Assembly: GCF_009870125.1 (NCBI RefSeq)
Contig: NC_046680.1
Coordinates: 13,039,501 to 13,103,500 of the forward strand
Length of the DNA: 64,000 bases
Direction: 5' to 3'
Source of the DNA: Drosophila pseudoobscura
Taxonomy: Eukaryota; Arthropoda; Insecta; Diptera; Drosophilidae
The notes under the pieces were generated by a model. That model had not been told where the DNA came from, did not search any database, and saw nothing but the letters and a program-made list of their open reading frames with translations. This document shows positions 51,444 through 62,232 of this stretch, piece by piece (within the stretch, counting starts at the first letter, position 1; the number at the start of each line of letters is the position of its first letter). Both the position numbers and the translations under genes were made by a program.

Positions 51444-51639
51444 GCAAGACGATTCTTTTCGCGGGGGTTCCAAACCGCCGCTACCCACCGCGCTGGCCTG
51501 CGATCTATCGCTTTAAGATGTTTCATCTAGTGGAAATTCAGTTTTACCTTTGTCTCAAATATGACCATCTCTAGAATATAAGCCACATATTTATCTACGA
51601 TATATGTATGTCTGAGTGCACGTTTCAACCATTTTACTT

Positions 51640-51645
51640 AATAAA
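51640..51645 (+). terminator. Poly(A) signal of wun2
   Basis: AATAAA on the plus strand about 200 nt after the wun2 stop; first canonical signal downstream. Confidence 0.6.
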
Positions 51646-54600
51646 TTTCAGTATAATATGTTTTAACATTATTCCATTCTTTTTTCAATTGATTTATAAC
51701 TGGGCACAAGAACAAAATTAACTTTTGACAGGCAGACGTTAGCATCTCTTAATTGCATTCATAGGAATGTATTCCATATTCTGAGTAATGATTGGAGTTT
51801 TCTACGATACTGATTGTATGAAAGCCCCCAGTCAATTATTGTTTGGATTTCTGACAAAACAAAACTGATGTTCTCTCTCCCTCATAGAATGAGTTGATTG
51901 ATCGTTCATGTTTAGGGCGGGTTTTGGTTTCTGAAAGGAGAGGGTTACATATGTACATAGATGTAGTTTTAGACCCTCAATTATTAATAGCTGTGCTCTT
52001 TCAATCTTTAATCTATTGAACCAATCTTTGCCGCTCTACATTCCATTCCATATCATTTTATTTATCACGAGACACTCCCCAGCTGAAGTTTTGAAATCGC
52101 AGACTTACCAATATCATGTGTTAAGATCTCAGTGAATTGTTGCGATATTATGACCACACAAAACGAGCAATTTAAATCAAATTGCACAAGGAAGTGTCCT
52201 TGACGGGAGAGATTAATTACCACGAAACATTGGAAACCCGATTGGCACTCTCTGGGTCTGTTCAAGAGAGGTACATACGTGTAGATATTGGAGCCGGTAG
52301 GCGCCAGATACGAGTAGCAGTCGAAAACTGGCCAGATCCAGTTGGGAGATCTCTGATCTATGGCTAATTAGAGATCGGTGGTGTGGTGCAGTGTAGTGCA
52401 GTGTCTGCGGTAGTCAGCAATTTGTGGTTTTTAATTACTCCGTGGCAAATGCCCCCCCTGGACACCCGATCACCCCGATCAATTTTGCATATGATTTCCA
52501 TATTAAACGAATTTATCGCCTGGGCCACTCAGCAAGTGAATGGACAGGAGTTGTATGTATGTACAAGGAGCTGCTGCTGATGCAGCCTCCTGATGCATCG
52601 CTCAATCAGGCAGTCGCACAGCCAAGTGGCACTCACTCAATTTGCATTAGGAACTGCTGTTCCGATCACCATCTTCTATGTACATTGTGGAACAATCCCG
52701 GCTATCAGCACTCAGGCCACTCAGACAGCAAGGAGATTGATGGCGGCCATAAAGCGTGGACGCCAGAACATCGTCATTCGCTGGAGTACCGCTGGATTGT
52801 ACCGAATTTCTATGCAAGCCTTTCGACAATTAACACCATTTTTATTCCGCTTTTATCGCAGTAATTGCATTTGATACCCCCGTCCCCAAAGCATTTCCCC
52901 AATTCCCCAATACCCCAATTCTCAATTGCCCGCATCTGTTGTCAATTCTTTTTCTTGTTTTGTTTTTGATGCTTCTGATGTGGAGAAAGATTGGGGTTCT
53001 ACGCGTGTCTGTCAATGGTTTCAAGTTTATGGAAAAATGCACCAACGCTTGGCTGGATTATCGTCCCTATATTTATCAAAGTACAAACCCATACTTGCCA
53101 AACAGACACGACTCTGAGTGTCGCCCCACAGTTGCAGAAGCCACAAAGAGAGTGATCCGAAGAGGGGCAGTGACGAAATGGATGTTTGGCTAGCCAGCGG
53201 GCTGGCAATTTTCGATTCAGGCGCGAAATTCATTTCGAAGCATGAAAATTACAACATCGCAAAAAACAAAAGGCATTACGGATCTGTTTTTGGGGGGGAA
53301 AGCTACAAAGGGAGGGCACAAGAATTATTACACGGACTAGGGCTTGGTACCTACATACAGACGATGGAAGGAGAGGTATACTGCATTTGGGGAGGATTTT
53401 GTGACTGATAGAGTGGTGATGATTAATGGGCACACATCGAAGGAAAGCAATGACCAATTCTTATGGTGATTCAGTTGTACCTATATCACCTATATCGAAA
53501 CAGTCGTTGAATGACTCGTAGAAGACTTTAAAAACCTCCCATGTGTAGTCACTTCTGCCTTTTTACAGGGCACCAGCAGGCTGTGCTTTCTGGCACTTGC
53601 AGCCCACTTGTTCTAGCTGCAACAGCCAGTCGCATGGGCAGGCTGCTTTGTTGCAACAACATTTTCCTGCGCCGCCAGGCAAAGGCCACAACTCATTTCT
53701 CTTGTGTCCGGAGCGGGGCATAAAAGGCGTTAAGTTTGTCCAGCACGTACACGACCCGGGAGAAACGAGCAGGGGCAGGGGACTAGGAGTAGGAGTAGGA
53801 GGATAGGGTGGCATGGCTGGCCAGCAGGAGGCCAGGACGTGGGCAGGCGTGGGTATTTCAATCAGCGAATCAGCGCTGACCGCAGCCCTGCCCCCTATGG
53901 ACGTGCAACGTGTGCAACCGCACAATAGGTGGGCCCAGGGCCGACCCGGGCCGACTGACATGTCCTGCGTCGCCTACGTGAACAATTATTTATTTGACTT
54001 GTTTTGGTCCTAGTCCTCAGTCTCTTGGTCTGCGTCTAGTCCTTGTCCCGATCGCTATCCTGGCTCTGGAGGCGTTTGGCAATTAGTGACTTGGGCCGCT
54101 TTGCGACGTCTCTAAACGTTTATTAATGAGTTGCTGTCGGGATCCGAGATGCGATATGTGTCTGCCCCAAAGCGGAAATCTATAAATCTCGGCCGCGCTT
54201 TTGCAGATCCCCGATAAGACCCTGGCATTAAGTCTATCCCGAACGAACGCTGTGATGGGCGTTATACTAGAATACTAGAATACTAGAAAAGTTACCCCCC
54301 CTCTCTGCAGTCCGTTCCTTTATGATGCATGTTAACTGCTTTTGTTGGATTCCTGTTCTTAGCGTTGCTTGAGATATTTCCATTTGAATGGCCTTACATA
54401 CAATCGTTTCCCAGCAGTTGGCAAATGTTGTCACGATCCGATCCCAAGTGTCACATAAATAATGCAGCCGTGGCAGCCACCCCTTTTGGCATGTTGCAGC
54501 TAATGACATGGCTGAATGGCTCACAGCAGGAGGAGGAAGGCCGGGCAGAGCCTACTTTGACACCTCTCTTTGAAATCGGACCGCTTCTCGGCTATGGATC

Positions 54601-55481
54601 GGTTCGTTTCAGTTGGTTCACAGGACTGGCTGGAGAGTCGGGAATCGTGTGATGTATGGGATCATGTTGGGTGGATATCTCGGGCCAATGTTTGCTGTTT
54701 GGACAGCTAACATGAGCGCGGAATAGATGGGTACATGTTTGGGCTACGAATTCCAGCCATTACGAGCAGATAAACACAGATTGCTTTGATGAAGACTAAT
54801 CCCAGTGAAATTGCTTATCAATTTTAAGCAAACATTTTCATTTTATAGGTAAATGGGGCTATTTGTGGGCCGTGCCATTCTGGCCGAAGTACGTTGGAAT
54901 GGAAATTGCCAGCAATTTTCTCGATGGTGGATGCTGGACAATCTTCGTTGTGCACATTTTAATTGAATAAACACAGTGCAGCGGTTAGCCGTCTGTTTGC
55001 ATTAAGAGTGCATTGCGGCCACCGATCAACTCTAATTAGCGGCAACAAGTCGAGACAAGCAAGAAAATGGACAACGGAAGCGTTCAATTATGCATGCCCC
55101 CCCCCCATGCCCCCATGCCCATGCCCCCAAGGTGGAGCCGCAGCTGCAGGTCCTGGGCCCCATTCGGGGTGTCAGAAATATTGTCATAGTCGTTGCTCGA
55201 GCAACACTTTTCTGCCTTTATCGATGCATATTCATCGATTTGCATACTGCCCGCTGGCCACGGGCCAAGTTGGTCAGCTCCCGCCTTCCCCTGCCCCTTC
55301 CGCTACCACTTGTCCGTCATCCGCATTGGTGTTGGCCATTATTGTGGCCAGTTTTATGCCGGCAGTGCGTGATACGCTTTTCCTTATCGCAGCCCGTGAT
55401 TTATATCAGTCGTAAATATATTTGCAATAATCGATCGATCGGTATCCAAATATGAGGCGTGACGACATATCATATCAATGT
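51646..55481. other. Intergenic region between wun2 and the coiled-coil gene
   Basis: No gene is supportable on either strand. Contents are ordinary intergenic sequence with short G-rich (53760-53805) and C-rich (55096-55135) tracts. Confidence 0.5.
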
Positions 55482-56640
55482 TCAGCGAACAGCTCTGCCA
55501 TATGGCTGCTTCTGCTGCTGGCCGAGCACACACCCAGTGCCCAGGTAGGCGCGCTCCCGCTCTTGCTCACTGCGGCGACGGGCAGCTCGCTCCTCAGCCG
55601 TGTGCGTCATGTAGCTCTGGTGCCAATCACGATTGCGTCCCTAAAACAAGAGTTTCCACCGGTGAGTGGCATCGATTGAGCGACGTTGTAGTCGAGGCGT
55701 TGACTCACCCTGGCGCAGTGCTTCTGCATGAGCTCCTCGTAAATCTGTCGATCCTCGCGTATGTTGTAGCCCACATCCTCGCGGTGGTTGGCCTCTGCCT
55801 GGCTGGCTGCAAGCTTCATGTTCTGGCTGATTTGATCCTGAAGATCGCACAATTGTTTGCGGCGATTGACCTCATTCTGCTGCAGTTCCATTTCCCTCTT
55901 CCTCGCGTCATTCTCGGCAGCCACATTCAGGCTAAGGAAGAGACAATTATGCATCAACATGGCATTAAGGAGCTATCTACCTACGCCTCGGCATAGGCCC
56001 GCTGCTCGGCGAGCACTTCCTGGTGGAGTTGAGCCTTCTGCTGCTGATCCCTGGCTAGATTCTCGGCCTGACACTGGCCCTCGATTAGGCGGCGCAGCTG
56101 CTGCTCGTACTGCTCCTGCTGGGCCCGGCTATCGTCCAGACGCTGCCACACCCGTTGCCAGAGGATCTCCACGCAGGCCTGGCGCCGCCTCAGTGCCTGG
56201 CGATCCTCAATCTGCTGGAGCTGTGCCTGCTTGCTCTCCAACAGGATCTGTTTGGTTTGCATGTGGCGATGCGCCTCGGAGTTCTCGCTGCAAGGAGACA
56301 GGATTGGATTGGAGTGCGGCAAATGGGGGGCAAGGGAGACTCACATTTCCCGCTGCTGCTGCTTCACTTTCAGCAGCTCCTGCTCAGCCTCCTCCCGCTT
56401 CAGACGCTCCATGTGAATCCATTCGTGGCGTTTCCTTTCAGCCTCGTCGGCGCGTGCCTGCAGAAGTGCTGCCACCTCCTCATCCACCTGTAGCGCCTCG
56501 CTGTGGAGCTGCACATAAAGCTGACCGCGGCGGTCGTCCAAATCCTCTGACCATTCCCGCATTCGCTGTGCCACCTTCCAGCCGATTTGCGATTTGATAT
56601 TTCTCCGGCTGGTGCGGTTAAGGAATTCGATGGTTTCCAT
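55482..56640 (-). CDS. Coiled-coil protein of the ciliary TPH class (CFAP53/CFAP45/MNS1-like)
   Basis: Probably a structural protein of axonemes or basal bodies, judged by composition and repeat style. Exons: 56640-56345, 56287-55985, 55931-55709 and 55640-55482; phases agree and the product is 326 residues. It is almost wholly helical, rich in Glu, Arg and Gln: WKVAQRMREWSEDLDDRRGQ, ERKRHEWIHMERLKREEAEQ, EALRQ-type heptads and NEVNRRKQLCDLQDQISQNM. The last exon (GRNRDWHQSYMTHTAEERAA, then RRRSEQERERAYLG) is in another frame and needs the splice at 55709/55640. This pattern resembles the trichohyalin-plectin-homology family, in which CFAP53 and MNS1 are axonemal inner proteins. Which member it is cannot be told; the length is below vertebrate CFAP53. 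Promoter side: a DRE (57144-57151) lies 500 bp upstream. Confidence 0.7.
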
Positions 56641-57500
56641 GTCAAAGGATCGTTCTTAATTGATTCAATGTTGTTCAATGCTTTCAATGTTGTTTAAAAA
56701 AACAACTGCCGGAAACCTTGGTTGCATTTTGCCTGCTGCCAAGGACAACGGTAAATCGAAGGAAGTGAAAATCGGACTGGTGCATTTATATTTATTACAT
56801 TAAATACTTAATTTCTTTTCCTCCGATATCTTGATCTTTAAATGATCTTTGCAATAACTGCCATGTATAATGCATGTAGAATTCATGTAATTTGACAGTC
56901 GATAACGCACACAATTACATCGATAGGCACACAATAAAATCCCAATCAGAATTGTTCGCCATTGACGGTATAACATCTACTTTTCTATATATTGAATTTA
57001 TACTTACGGTATATCGGCTAATAATGGCATATTTTTTATCTATCTATTAAATTTCATATTCCATACAACTTCTATACGCAGTTTTTTTGAATTGTCGCTC
57101 TCTCCACTTTGGCGCGCAGCTCTAGTGATTATCCAGTCGATAGTATCGATAGCAGTTTCTTCCATAAACACATACATTTTGTGCCTCGACATTTTTTTGT
57201 TTAAACCATATTTTATAAACAATCCAATAAAGGGAGTCCTTAAAATCACCACATTATGAAAATTAGATTTGTCAATCGGATTAAATTTTGTGTTCAAGTC
57301 CGACGGTCCTAGTTAGCTAGTAATATCAAACCGAATATCCAAATCAGGAAATTAGATTTCTGATCATCGTCGACCGTTATTAAAGTGGTGCTAAGTGGGT
57401 TAAGTGTTATCGGTATATTTATGGTATATTTACAAAATTAGACGGTATTTTTCTTAGGGTCGGTATATTAATCGGTAAATACTGAGCTCCACCTCTGCGT
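56641..57500. promoter_or_regulatory. Divergent promoter region with DRE and Motif 6 cluster
   Basis: Between the coiled-coil gene (minus) and the egl-like gene (plus). A perfect DRE, TATCGATA, sits at 57144-57151; related TATCG/ATCGATA sites lie near 56900-56925. Repeated GGTATATTT-type elements occur at 57007 and as four copies in 57411-57470. These motifs mark TATA-less Drosophila promoters; the Motif 6 cluster points to the plus-strand gene starting downstream of it. Confidence 0.5.
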
Positions 57501-58080
57501 TGGCGCTGTCGCTGTCATCATCGCTGCTGCTCCAAAAAAGACCCAAACCGAATTGTGCCTCTTTTGACCACGCCAACGTCTGTTTTTGCCTAAAATTCGC
57601 GTGGAGTTAGCCAAACTCCGGTGACAGTGGTGTCGGCTGTTGGCAGTACCTTAAAGAAGTGCAACAAGTGGTTAAACACGCTTTTTAAAACGTTCCCCAG
57701 TGCCTTACACCGACAACGTACTCACACCAATATAATTCTACCTGCCCAAATAATCGTGTGTGTGCGTTTGTGTGAAACAACAACAACAAGTTGCTGCTTT
57801 CGTCGCAGTTTCCGAGAGAGTGTCTGCTAATTACGCCAAAAATGTTAATTAATGCTTAATTTAATTAACGAAACCCCTGCGAGTGGAGCAAAAGAGTGCG
57901 CGTGAGCGAGACGGAGCTAGAGATAGAGATCTGATCAGATCTTTGAGAAAATCCCCAACGCGAGGATCTGTATCGCGTATAACTCATAAGTCTGGTTTTT
58001 AAATATAGATTACAAGTGCACTTAAGCAAACAAGCAAGCAACAATCATTAATTGAACAAATAAAACGACTACAGCTACAG
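57500..58080 (+). other. Probable 5' UTR exon of the egl-like gene
   Basis: Ends at a good donor, ACAG/GTATGA, after 58080. The matching acceptor is CAATTGCAG before 59572. The start is not defined, but the exon lies just downstream of the Motif 6 cluster. It has no convincing open frame. Confidence 0.5.
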
Positions 58081-59065
58081 GTATGAATAATAATTATAAT
58101 TGACATTTCGCTTGGCGGGCGCTCTTTTCTTTCTTTCATATTTTCACATTCTTGCATTCTCTTGCTCTTCCCGCTGTCTGTCTTTCTCTTTTGGCCGTTT
58201 CTTTTGCTTTGCATATTTCGAGTGTCATGTAATTTTTTTTCCTTTTCATTTTTGCAAAAATATTTTCTTTCATTCGTCGAGTTGGGGGCCGCCCGCTGCA
58301 CTTGCCATCTCTTTTCACCAATAAGAGCGGCTAGAGCTTCGGTCTAATAAGAGTCTGAAGTTTCTTGTTTGGCCACCAACACCACAGAGCGACCATTGAA
58401 CACGCACGCACACATGCTCACAGCCTAGCTACCTGACACACACGCATACCTACCTGAATGCTTTGGAATGTTGTTGCTGCTTTGTGTTCCCAATACATAT
58501 CGTTGTCAACGGTTTTTGCTTATCAATAGAATACTCACACAGCCACAGACAATAGGCAGCAGGTTATGATTGGGATTATTAAAACAGAGAGAGAAAGAGA
58601 AGAGCCGGGGAATGCCTCTTGAGAGAGTGGCGGTTGCATGGCATTTTCCATTTCCGCTGCACAATTTCTGTGTCAATCACCTGTTCTGCAGCGCTGGCAC
58701 TTTTTCGCATGCCTCGCGTTGGCCAGCAACAAATGGAAAGAAAAACATGATATTGCTGGCAGAGATGCCAACGCTAAGTTCCCATAGAAATTCTCATCGG
58801 AAATCCGCTAATCCAAGCTAGGCAGACAGCCTTAAGGTAGCGGTGCAATTCAGCCAACAGAGCACTGATTGAATTCGCCGCGCCTGCTCCCCTTGCCATG
58901 CTCCAAACAGCTGTTCGAAATCGCCTGTGTTTATGTTGGCTACGCTCCCAGCAGAGACGCGAGCAGCGCTGCCGTCATTTGTTTGTGGAACTTCGAGCGG
59001 TGCGCAAGGAAAAAGGATATGCCGCAAGGATAAGGATTTGGCGAGGCTCTGTACGTGTGCCACTC

Positions 59066-59111
<46 letters not shown>

Positions 59112-59571
59112 TGGGTTCAAAATGTGTGGTTTTTCAATTATTCAAGACGCAAACCGAAGAGAAAATAAATTTTATGCCACTACCACCTGCATCCCTGCCA
59201 CTCCTTCCCACTCCTCACCAAAGTGCAAGGCTGCCGCTGCCGCTGCAAGGCAATAACATAAAATGCGGTGAGCAACAGCATGTGAAAGAGGGAGGGCGAA
59301 AGAGAGCTCAAGTGGCAAAGTGCAAATGTATTAAATAAATAAAAGACGCAAAGAAAATAAAAAAAAAATACCCGAAAACGAAACGAAACAAAGTCTCAAA
59401 AGTCTAATATGTGTCTGCGGTTGTTGTTGTGGTTGCTCTTTCCTTCTTTCTTGTCTTCTATCTGTCTCCTATCCTATTGTTGTTGGTCCGTTTTCTTGGC
59501 GCATTGCATAAGTGTTTTCTCTGCCCCTTTCTTACGCTCTTTACCCTTACCTTTCCTTTGCTCAATTGCAG
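58081..59571 (+). other. 5' UTR intron of the egl-like gene
   Basis: About 1.5 kb between the donor after 58080 and the acceptor before 59572. It contains a (TG) run at 59069-59108 and nothing that looks coding. Confidence 0.5.
59069..59108. repeat. (TG)20 microsatellite
   Basis: Twenty uninterrupted TG units in the egl-like 5' UTR intron. Confidence 0.95.
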
Positions 59572-59725
59572 ATAAGCAACTCAACTCTACTCAGCGCTAC
59601 GTGACGTACTATACTTGCTTATCACTAATTCAGGAGATAGCCACAGAGCACAGGAACCACCGACTAGCGACCACCGAGCGACAGGCCCAAGGCCCCAGGC
59701 GACCGACGACCGACGACCGACGACA

Positions 59726-59891
59726 ATGGAGTCCATGGAGTACGAGATGGCACGCAATATGACGCTGCTGTTCTTCCTGGAGCGCCTCCTCGACAAGGGA
59801 GAGCCCCGCACCGTGCACGATCTCTCGTGCCAGTTCGGCAACAAGGAGTTCACCAAGGAGATGCGGCAAATCGCCGGCGGCAGTCAATCGG
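59726..59891 (+). CDS. egl: First coding exon of Egalitarian (partial gene)
   Basis: Encodes 55 residues plus one base: MESMEYEMARNMTLLFFLER, then LLDKGEPRTVHDLSCQFGNK and EFTKEMRQIAGGSQS. The exon (59572-59891) opens after a CAATTGCAG acceptor and ends at a GTGAGT donor in phase 1. From memory this is the N terminus of Drosophila Egalitarian, the RNA-binding adaptor that links localised mRNAs to BicD and dynein; its first roughly 80 residues bind BicD. The helical block with TVHDLSCQF...MRQIAGGSQSG looks like the start of a winged-helix/LOTUS-like domain. The rest of the gene, including the 3'-5' exonuclease-like domain, is not in the window; the following intron runs at least 4.1 kb to the right edge. 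Confidence 0.65.
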
Positions 59892-62198
59892 GTGAGTGCT
59901 CCCTAGGCAGGCCAGACCCCGCAACAAACTACAGTAGAACTCAGCTACAGTGGAGTTTCTTGCATAGTTTGCGACTAGACCCATGATCGGAAGATATGCA
60001 TTTCTTCGCTGCCCCTCTATCCCCTTGACCACTACAGGTCCCAGCATGAAACATGAAACATGAACCATGAAACTTGTTTGCTGACAACTAATACTGGACA
60101 TGTCACATTTCTACGGCTATACGAACATTCGATCCAATACAATACACATTCGATGCACCTGCGGGCCAATGTTTGTCATTGCCAATGATTGCTTTTGTTG
60201 TTGTTGGCGGCCAAGTGCACATGTCATTGCCACTGCCAGAGGGGAGGCAGTGTCTCCGTGTCTCCTTTTCCATCTCTCGACTCGACTCGACTGAAGCTGC
60301 GCCAATGCACGAAACCGCAAAAACATGCCAATGATTTTTCAGTTACAGCTTTTTATCGCAGACTCGAAACTGCAATCGATAATGCACGTGTTGTTTGTCG
60401 GTTTTGTCTCTCTATTCCATTTCCCCTCTTACGTGGTGCCTGTCTCCTCCCTCCTCTTTCTCTACTATACGCGCTGTGTGTATTATTTTACAAGCGCTCT
60501 CAAGGGCCCGCGTGCTTTGGAGGCCTAAAGAAAACTACTATACTGTAGTAGTCGATATTCCGACTAAACAATACCCGCTAGTCATAAGAGATGTGGATTT
60601 CATTCGACTTACTTTGAAAGTGTCGATAGCAGAGTGGACTTTTCGGAGTGATGGAAGATCGTTTAATATGCCCTTGAACTCCACGAGTACTGGGTATTCT
60701 CCCAAAAACCAATACATACACATGTACTCCACACTCTCCACATTCTATTCCATTGACAAGTCAACACGTGAAGAGGCTCGCGGCCTGCTCTTCATGATAT
60801 TTATCAAAATGCATGCTTCTGCGAAGAGAATCTCCAAGAATAGACACAACAAACAACTTTCGATTTCTAAAGATAGGTGCCGTACCACTTGAGGCAAGTT
60901 TCTTAAAGAAAAGGTGCAATGCACTTTCCCTTTGCTCTCAGATATTTGTGTGGGCACTCCAAAAATCTATGTATTTTTGATGGAGTGGTAACAGGAAATG
61001 GCAAACAATTGTTTACATTGATCGTATAATCCCTTGTAAACAAGTTGAGAGCTGAATAGAGGAATACATAATACCCCGTACGAGTAGGAATTTAAGGGAG
61101 AAATTATGTTGTCTGTCCCTTGGCTCGAGAATCTGTTCGGATTATGAGCTTTGGAGCTTTGATTTCAGTAAAAAAAACTGTCTTAAACTAAGCGGTTTTT
61201 GATACAATGAATACTACAAATAGTTATTCAAGAACAATAAGTTTCACATTAACTTTCCCATTCTTTCCGTAGAATCAATTACCTTTCACCATGCATTTCT
61301 TCACAGTTCTTTCTTGTAATTGCTTAGCGCCCATAAATGGCGATTGTAGCTCTTTGTTCACACTTTGTGGCTGCATTAATTGCAACTGAGCAAAACAAAT
61401 GTTTAACAAAATGTTTATCGCATTTGCTGATTTCCCACACATGTGCGTGACGTTCCACGGACAAGACCCGCGACAAGACAAATCGTGTCTGCCCCCAAAG
61501 CAAACCCCAAAGCGAGCAACATTTGCCAAGTAATTTGGCGCTAAAATACTTTAATCTTTGGCTTAAATGTTGCTTTTACCCCCAGAACGCAATAGACGGA
61601 AAAAACTCCGGGGGAAATATTCGCGAGACACGCAAATCAGAGCCGAAGAACCAGGGGAAATATTAATGGAGAAATGTCAAGGTTTGGCTTATAAATAGAA
61701 TAGCGTCAGATATTCGTATCGTATCCTTTGGCTGATATTTCTAAGTCCCCATCAAATGGGTGATAAGGAGTGCTCTTGGGTCAGTGGAAAACCCAAATTT
61801 CCCCCCATAAACGCCTGTTTACTCTCCTGGGTACGACCTAAAACCCTATAAACATATATTATGCTGCTTCATTTTTGTCAACGTGTTGTTTGTGCAACTT
61901 ATAAACCGTTAAAGCCGCCAGGGCTTCTGCTGCTGCTGCTGCTGCTGCTTACATCCTATACCCTTGTGTATGCCGCCCTCGCCCCCAATAAACCCATCGA
62001 CTCCGTTCCATTATGTAGTTTTTGCGGTCTGCCATTGATGGGGGGTGGGGTGTAGGGGATGGGGCATGGAGCATGGCGATGTAGAGACGGAAACGTTGTA
62101 ATAGAAAAGTGTCGATTACGTGACAAAAATGTTCAATTGAATTTCAATAAAATTGCATGGACATCCCTATCCATTTGTTGCTTCAATAATATATGGCG

Positions 62199-62232
<34 letters not shown>

